NCBI GenBank assembly: GCA_019843655.1
Contig: JACDQD010000003.1
Location: 3,102,925-3,166,924, forward strand
Source: Lethocerus indicus
Taxonomy: Eukaryota; Arthropoda; Insecta; Hemiptera; Belostomatidae
Reading direction: 5' to 3'
DNA length: 64,000 nt
The position numbers and the translations under genes were made by a program. This document shows, piece by piece, positions 59,223 to 64,000 of this stretch (position 1 is its first letter; every line of letters starts with the position of its first letter). The notes beneath the pieces are model-generated. The model saw only the letters and a list, made by a program, of their open reading frames with translations. It ran no database searches and was not told where the DNA came from.

Positions 59223-62048
59223 TAGTGCTAGAGGGTGAGTGAGAGAGAGCATATCAATCAGCGGGTCGAGCCCCCCGCCCCCTTACCCCCGTCGCCGTTC
59301 CACTGTCCTTCCCTCCTGTACCCCACCATCGCCGTAGACCATTTTGTTTGAGATAACAGCGCCGTCTCAAAACATCGGTCTCTCCGTGTTGTCGGGAAGG
59401 GGATTGTGGGGGCAGAGGGATTGTGTCGGATCGGGTTGTGTGCTCGTGACCCCAGCTACTAGCCGTTTCGCGACGTACGGCTCGACAGCAATCAGCTGAT
59501 CTCGTGGGAAATGTCGAGATCCCCCTCCGGCCCCCACGTTCATTCGCTGACTGGGCCGAGACCCCCCGGTCCCTCTTACTTCCTCCACTCTTACGCTTCT
59601 GAGTGTCTTATAAATTATTTAGAAATTTATTCCATTACCCCCGCCGCCCCTTCACAGGCCCCCTCATCCTCCTCTTCTTCCTCTTCCTCCGGCCGCTTTA
59701 CTTTCTTAAAGTAAGTAGTTGAACGTTAGAACGACGACGGCTCGATTGTAGCCCCCACCCCCTCATCATTCTCACCCCTATCCTCTCGAAACGATGTCAT
59801 CATCGCCCCTTCCGAGTGGTATGGTTCACTTCGATACCAGGACGGAATTACATCTCCAAATCTGTTAGAAACGTATTATAGTTTTCGGTTAAATCATAGT
59901 GGATCGACGCTCTATAGGTCAGCTGGTCGAGATCTATCAATGTAAAATTGGTTGTATAAGTATTATGTGCGAAGAACTGAAAAAAATGAACTGATATTTA
60001 TCACTTATGTAGCATCTCTTATGCGAGTTATAACATCCAGCCGCGTAAAACAGCACTTGAGTTTCTTACAACCCAAAGTGGTTACTAAGCTAGTAAAAGA
60101 AGTATTTAAGCAGAAGAGAGGGAAACCGATGTGTAAAGGGAATACTTTGGAAAACCGGTAACTTGATTCTAAAATCTTTGAGTTATTTAAAGTTCGTATT
60201 AACCGTTGAGACAAATATTAGGACGTTACAGTCTGGTATTTTATACTCGGGTAACATCGGTTGGGGCAGCCCTCCCTGATCGGTCGGTCTCGAAATTGTA
60301 TCCGAAATAATATTTGGTCTCTCATTAAATTTGCCGCTTCCTTATATGCAGTTGACCGGCCTCCGACCGCCGTCAATTCGGCTCGAAATTTCCTCTCCTA
60401 GGCCGGATAATGGGGCCCCGGATTGTTACCGGAGGGCTGTTTACTGCGGGGGCGGTGGGGGGTCGCCCCCGGGGGGAATTCAATAACGTCTCGGGGCGGT
60501 AACGGGGTGAATCCTCACTTCGGTGGGTCTAACGAAATTTTTCTACCCCTCCACCCCCCACCCCCCCCCATCCACCAACCCAGGGATACAGGCAAAAACT
60601 CCTTTTTCTCCTAGACCAATAAATCGAGATATGGGAGAGGTAATTTTGGCGTACCGTGTAATCGGATATCGAAACCATATTTATATATAAAAACTATCAC
60701 TAATTAATTCCCATTTAGAGTTTTCAATTGTACATATGAAAGTAGAAGTGAATTTCGTTTCAGGGCAAAAGAGATTTGCCCTTTTTTGGACACAAAAAAA
60801 AACCTGTATTTTGGGGGAAACTAGAAAAATTTCTACAAACTGAGGTAGAGAGTAGACCAGTTACTAAAAGAACATAAGAAAAGACAACAACATAACGTGT
60901 TTCTACAGTAACACAAATTCATTAATTTTAGATAAAAAATATTTTATATTTTCTAGGCTCAATATGTACTGACAGCTAGTAGGGCCTATGTCCAGTCCTC
61001 ATTCAAATGTGTGTAGTTTTCTTTACGGATTTCGGCGTATTCAATATTCTTTTACCCCTTCGGAATGTTTCTCTTCACAGTATCTTTATTGTCTATTAAG
61101 ACTGGCCGGTCTTTATTTGGGCCGCGGTGCCAATCGGCTCGATTGATTGCGGTAGTCTAACAGTCGACTGTTAATTAATTAATGTCCCGTATTTTATTGA
61201 AGCGCATTAACCGGAATGCCCCACCCACCCCCACCCCCCCCCCCCCTCCCCTCACGACCGTTATTCATTCCGCGCGTTAATTTATGGTAATGGGCCGGGA
61301 AAAATGGGGATTAAATCAAATTGACGTAGTTCCTTCATTAATTCAAACGAATGGCCAGCTTGGAGGGGTGGGGGTGGTAGTCGCTAGGTATTCCCGTTAA
61401 AATAGTTGACAGGGAACATCAACAGAAATTTATAGTTTTAGTAATACGCCAAATATATATATGGATATTTCTGGTATAAACTCGGAATATACCTGATCCT
61501 GGAGCTGTTTATAGCTCCAGTTTTTGATTTCAGCCTACTGAAAATTCATTGGCCCTGTTCAGGTTTACATCTCGACAATGCTACCGGTATTTCGCCGGTT
61601 GAACTGTCGAAGGGCTGTATTTATTACTAACGTGAAACTACCGACGATGACGAGAAACGGAAATCGGTTTTGCGCCTGCAGTAATTACAACTGATTACCC
61701 ATAATAAAATAGGGCACGGGTTCCATAAATTCGTAACGACTTCAACACCAAAGCTTAAACGCCAAAGGCGCGAGTCGATTTTCTTCGCGTCTCGAATAAA
61801 TATCACGAATCGTGTAGCACGAATTACAGTCTAGAGCCCGACATTTTGCAAATTGCGAGTAAACAGAAATTATGCATTTTTTCCCGTATTCGTAAACGTA
61901 ATTTTCGCTTTCTCATCGGGCGGGCACAAATTGAGACGCCGATAAGGCAAAAGGCCCTAATCGAAAGTCGGCGGGGGGCAACCTTCGTGGAATCTGATTA
62001 AGCGGTTAATCGATATATAAAATATGCTGATCCCGACTTGTTTTACTC

Positions 62049-62070
62049 TTTCTCTCTCTCTCTCTCTTTC
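62049..62070. repeat. (CT)n microsatellite
   Basis: A run of about nine CT units in pyrimidine-rich DNA. Confidence 0.85.
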
Positions 62071-64000
62071 TCATTCTCTGCTTCTTATTGATGAACTCTC
62101 CACTATTTTTATTGCCGTTTCTCCTTTTTAAGCCTCCGTTCTGTTTTTCCCAGTGTTCGAACATTGTCTGCTCCACTTCTTCTATTCTACGAGGGAGAAT
62201 AAGCCCCCCGTTGCTCTCTTATTAAGCCCAACATTTCACCGAAACTTTTATTGTTTTGTCAACCAACCGACAATAAGTTTGTCGTCTATTTTCTATCGCT
62301 GAATAAATTAGGCGAGTTCGCAAAATTTCCGGCCGTTACAGTGACATTTAACAATATTGATGGGAAAAAATCCCGATCGAAGCGACCCCCTGCTAACGAG
62401 ATTTCTATCAACTCTACAGAATGTACTGTAGCGTCGTTGGGGCACTTCCTTTTACGGTTTAATGACCGTTGCCGGTCGCAGTTTTTATGGGATTAATTAA
62501 GAAATGAAACGGTCCGATCGAGGTCGCAAGTTGTGTTTACACAATTTTCATCGCGGAAAATCGTCGTTTGCGATTGTTAGAAAACGTTTCTCTAGTATCT
62601 ACGAACGAAGAGTTTTTTTTTAATATTTTATTAAAGCCGGGTATTTCGTATGAAAAACTGAAATTAATAGTCGTCAATTTACGTTCTAGGATGAATGTTC
62701 ACGAGACACGTCGGTTGGGAAACGGGGCCAATTGAATTTCTGACTCTGTTCATATTGTTAAATTGCGCTTTAGTTTATTTTAAATTCCGATACGAATCTG
62801 CGAACTTTTAATTACTGGGACACGCAATTCGGCAATCTCTCATTGACTTATTTCATTTTGGGAATTGTGACCCGTTCGGCCGAAGTTTGGTCAGTTTTCT
62901 TCGATCTGAGGCCGGCTTTATTATTTTTCCTGTGCTCGCACTATTGTAATTTTTAAATAATTTCAGAATGCCGCATGTAATTTTCAAATCCCGTACATAT
63001 TACTGCGTCGGGCCTTCATATTGTAGGATAATAAATAAGAAATAGATTACAAGCCCGATCAGTTTACCCAGTACGGAATAGTTTAGTGAAAATTGCACAG
63101 GTGAAAATGTCGCTTGTCTCGAATACAGTAATTTCCAATTTATTTACATTAGCCAAATCGAAATATAGATATTCAAAAAAATCCAGCTTTTTTGGATATT
63201 GAAGTAACACAGTAACAGTGTAATAACTGGTTTGCTGCGGTGGCAGAATTGAAATAGTAATTAGATTTCAGTTCGGAACGGAACGCTTTGAAGAAGGACA
63301 AGGGCGCGAAAGATAAGAAAATAATTACATACCTCAAAGGCGCTCATCTATTAAATGAAATTTAAATAACAGACGTCCGTGTATACATTATTCAGGGCGT
63401 TAAAAAAATGTAGTCTTCAGTGTTTATTTACAGTGTTAATATACATACACTGTTGCATGTGATAGCTGTTGACCCCGGCATTGACCCGCCCGAAGCGTCT
63501 CATCTGTTTCGTAACGGTTGTTCAATTCAGAGCTCCCGATGACGATCTAAGCGTTACATTTACATTACGGTCTCCGTTCGAATCATTTTGGTATACAATG
63601 TATATTTCAATGAGAAATATTTTCTCGTTTTAAAATACACGCGCGTTGAAAACTGATTAGCATTTTCTCCCTCGTACCCCAATCTTCAGGAAATAAGTTC
63701 CCACTCAATAGTTAAAATGCATTGAAATTGATAATTTTCAGCTGTAATGGAATTATTTTTTATAGGCTGTATAAACAGTGAAACATCAGGTCCCATTATA
63801 CGAACATTTACTCACGGTAAACATTGATGCTCGCTATCAATATCGGGATTTTAACTCAATTCGGATACTTTTTAATAGTAATTTAAATGTATCTCGCGCG
63901 ACTACTGTAATATTTAAGCTCCGAAATCTATGCGTAGAACGTTCCCCTTTTACGAGAATACAAATAGAGACGACAATTGACGTCGTGTTATCGGAAGCGG

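Larger units (their letters stand above)
54886..64000. other. Non-coding stretch with many simple tracts
   Basis: No recognised gene. Frames of 162 codons (55,820-56,308, +), 155 (55,219-55,686, +), 150 (57,016-57,468, minus) and 143 (58,008-58,439, +) match nothing I know, and several cross GC-rich or CT-repeat DNA. C9 lies at about 60,561-60,569 and C13 at 61,234-61,246. A hairpin CTGGAGCT-loop-AGCTCCAG followed by T5 lies at about 61,499-61,525. Homeodomain-type words are frequent at about 61,130-61,350. Confidence 0.45.

Noticed and set aside
61499..61525. Hairpin followed by a T run as an intrinsic terminator
   Set aside because: The DNA looks eukaryotic and bacterial-type terminators do not apply; a chance hairpin is adequate.
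1..64000. CRISPR arrays, bacterial operons, prophage or insertion sequences
   Set aside because: No spaced direct repeats, no ribosome-binding-site spaced gene runs and no bacterial families are visible; the window looks like animal nuclear DNA.

Overview
This window looks like a non-coding stretch of an animal nuclear genome, most likely an arthropod or another invertebrate. The reasons: there is no dense gene packing, no open reading frame rises clearly above what chance gives in 64 kb, microsatellites and polypurine/polypyrimidine tracts are frequent, and the recognisable mobile DNA is of animal type (decayed Jockey-like LINE tails, a deleted mariner, and short tRNA-like or palindromic repeats). 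I recognise no host protein, rRNA or canonical tRNA gene. The taxon call is inference only.

The most informative host signals are two + strand sites, near 11,502 and 37,691. In each, a strong polypyrimidine-CAG acceptor is followed at once by a GT donor-like hexamer. That is the arrangement of recursive-splicing (ratchet) sites. With no exon recognised anywhere, the simplest model is that much of the window lies inside one or more very large + strand introns. Two stretches (about 26,945-27,090 and 35,690-35,880) are rich in homeodomain- and TALE-type sites and look like candidate enhancers. A TATA/CCAAT arrangement lies near 14,620-14,690.

The repeat layer is varied. (1) A foldback element built from short GTTATTGG-type units lies at 2,713-3,137. 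(2) Three 3'-end fragments of a Jockey-like LINE lie at 20,755, 41,935 and 53,890. (3) A mariner deletion derivative at 31,093-31,282 has TA duplications, terminal inverted repeats and the transposase C-terminus; a solitary related end lies at 17,838. (4) A tRNA-like, SINE-type pair lies at 39,061 and 50,438. (5) A diverged unclassified pair lies at 20,971 and 36,646. (6) A 24-bp perfect-arm palindrome lies at 50,315. (7) Three tandem copies of a 152-160 bp unit lie at 34,411. (8) A dispersed family at 8,551, 38,076, 41,848, 46,167 and 54,727 carries a hammerhead-ribozyme-like core, CTGAAGA...GAAAC-CG-GTC flanked by GCTA/TAGC, often as inverted pairs.

The hammerhead-like family is the most unusual signal. 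Type I hammerheads with very short helix III are known in Penelope-like retroelements, but no Penelope coding region is visible here. The window also holds about 17 runs of nine or more consecutive C or G, which is remarkable in AT-leaning DNA. No set of genes working together can be described from this window.
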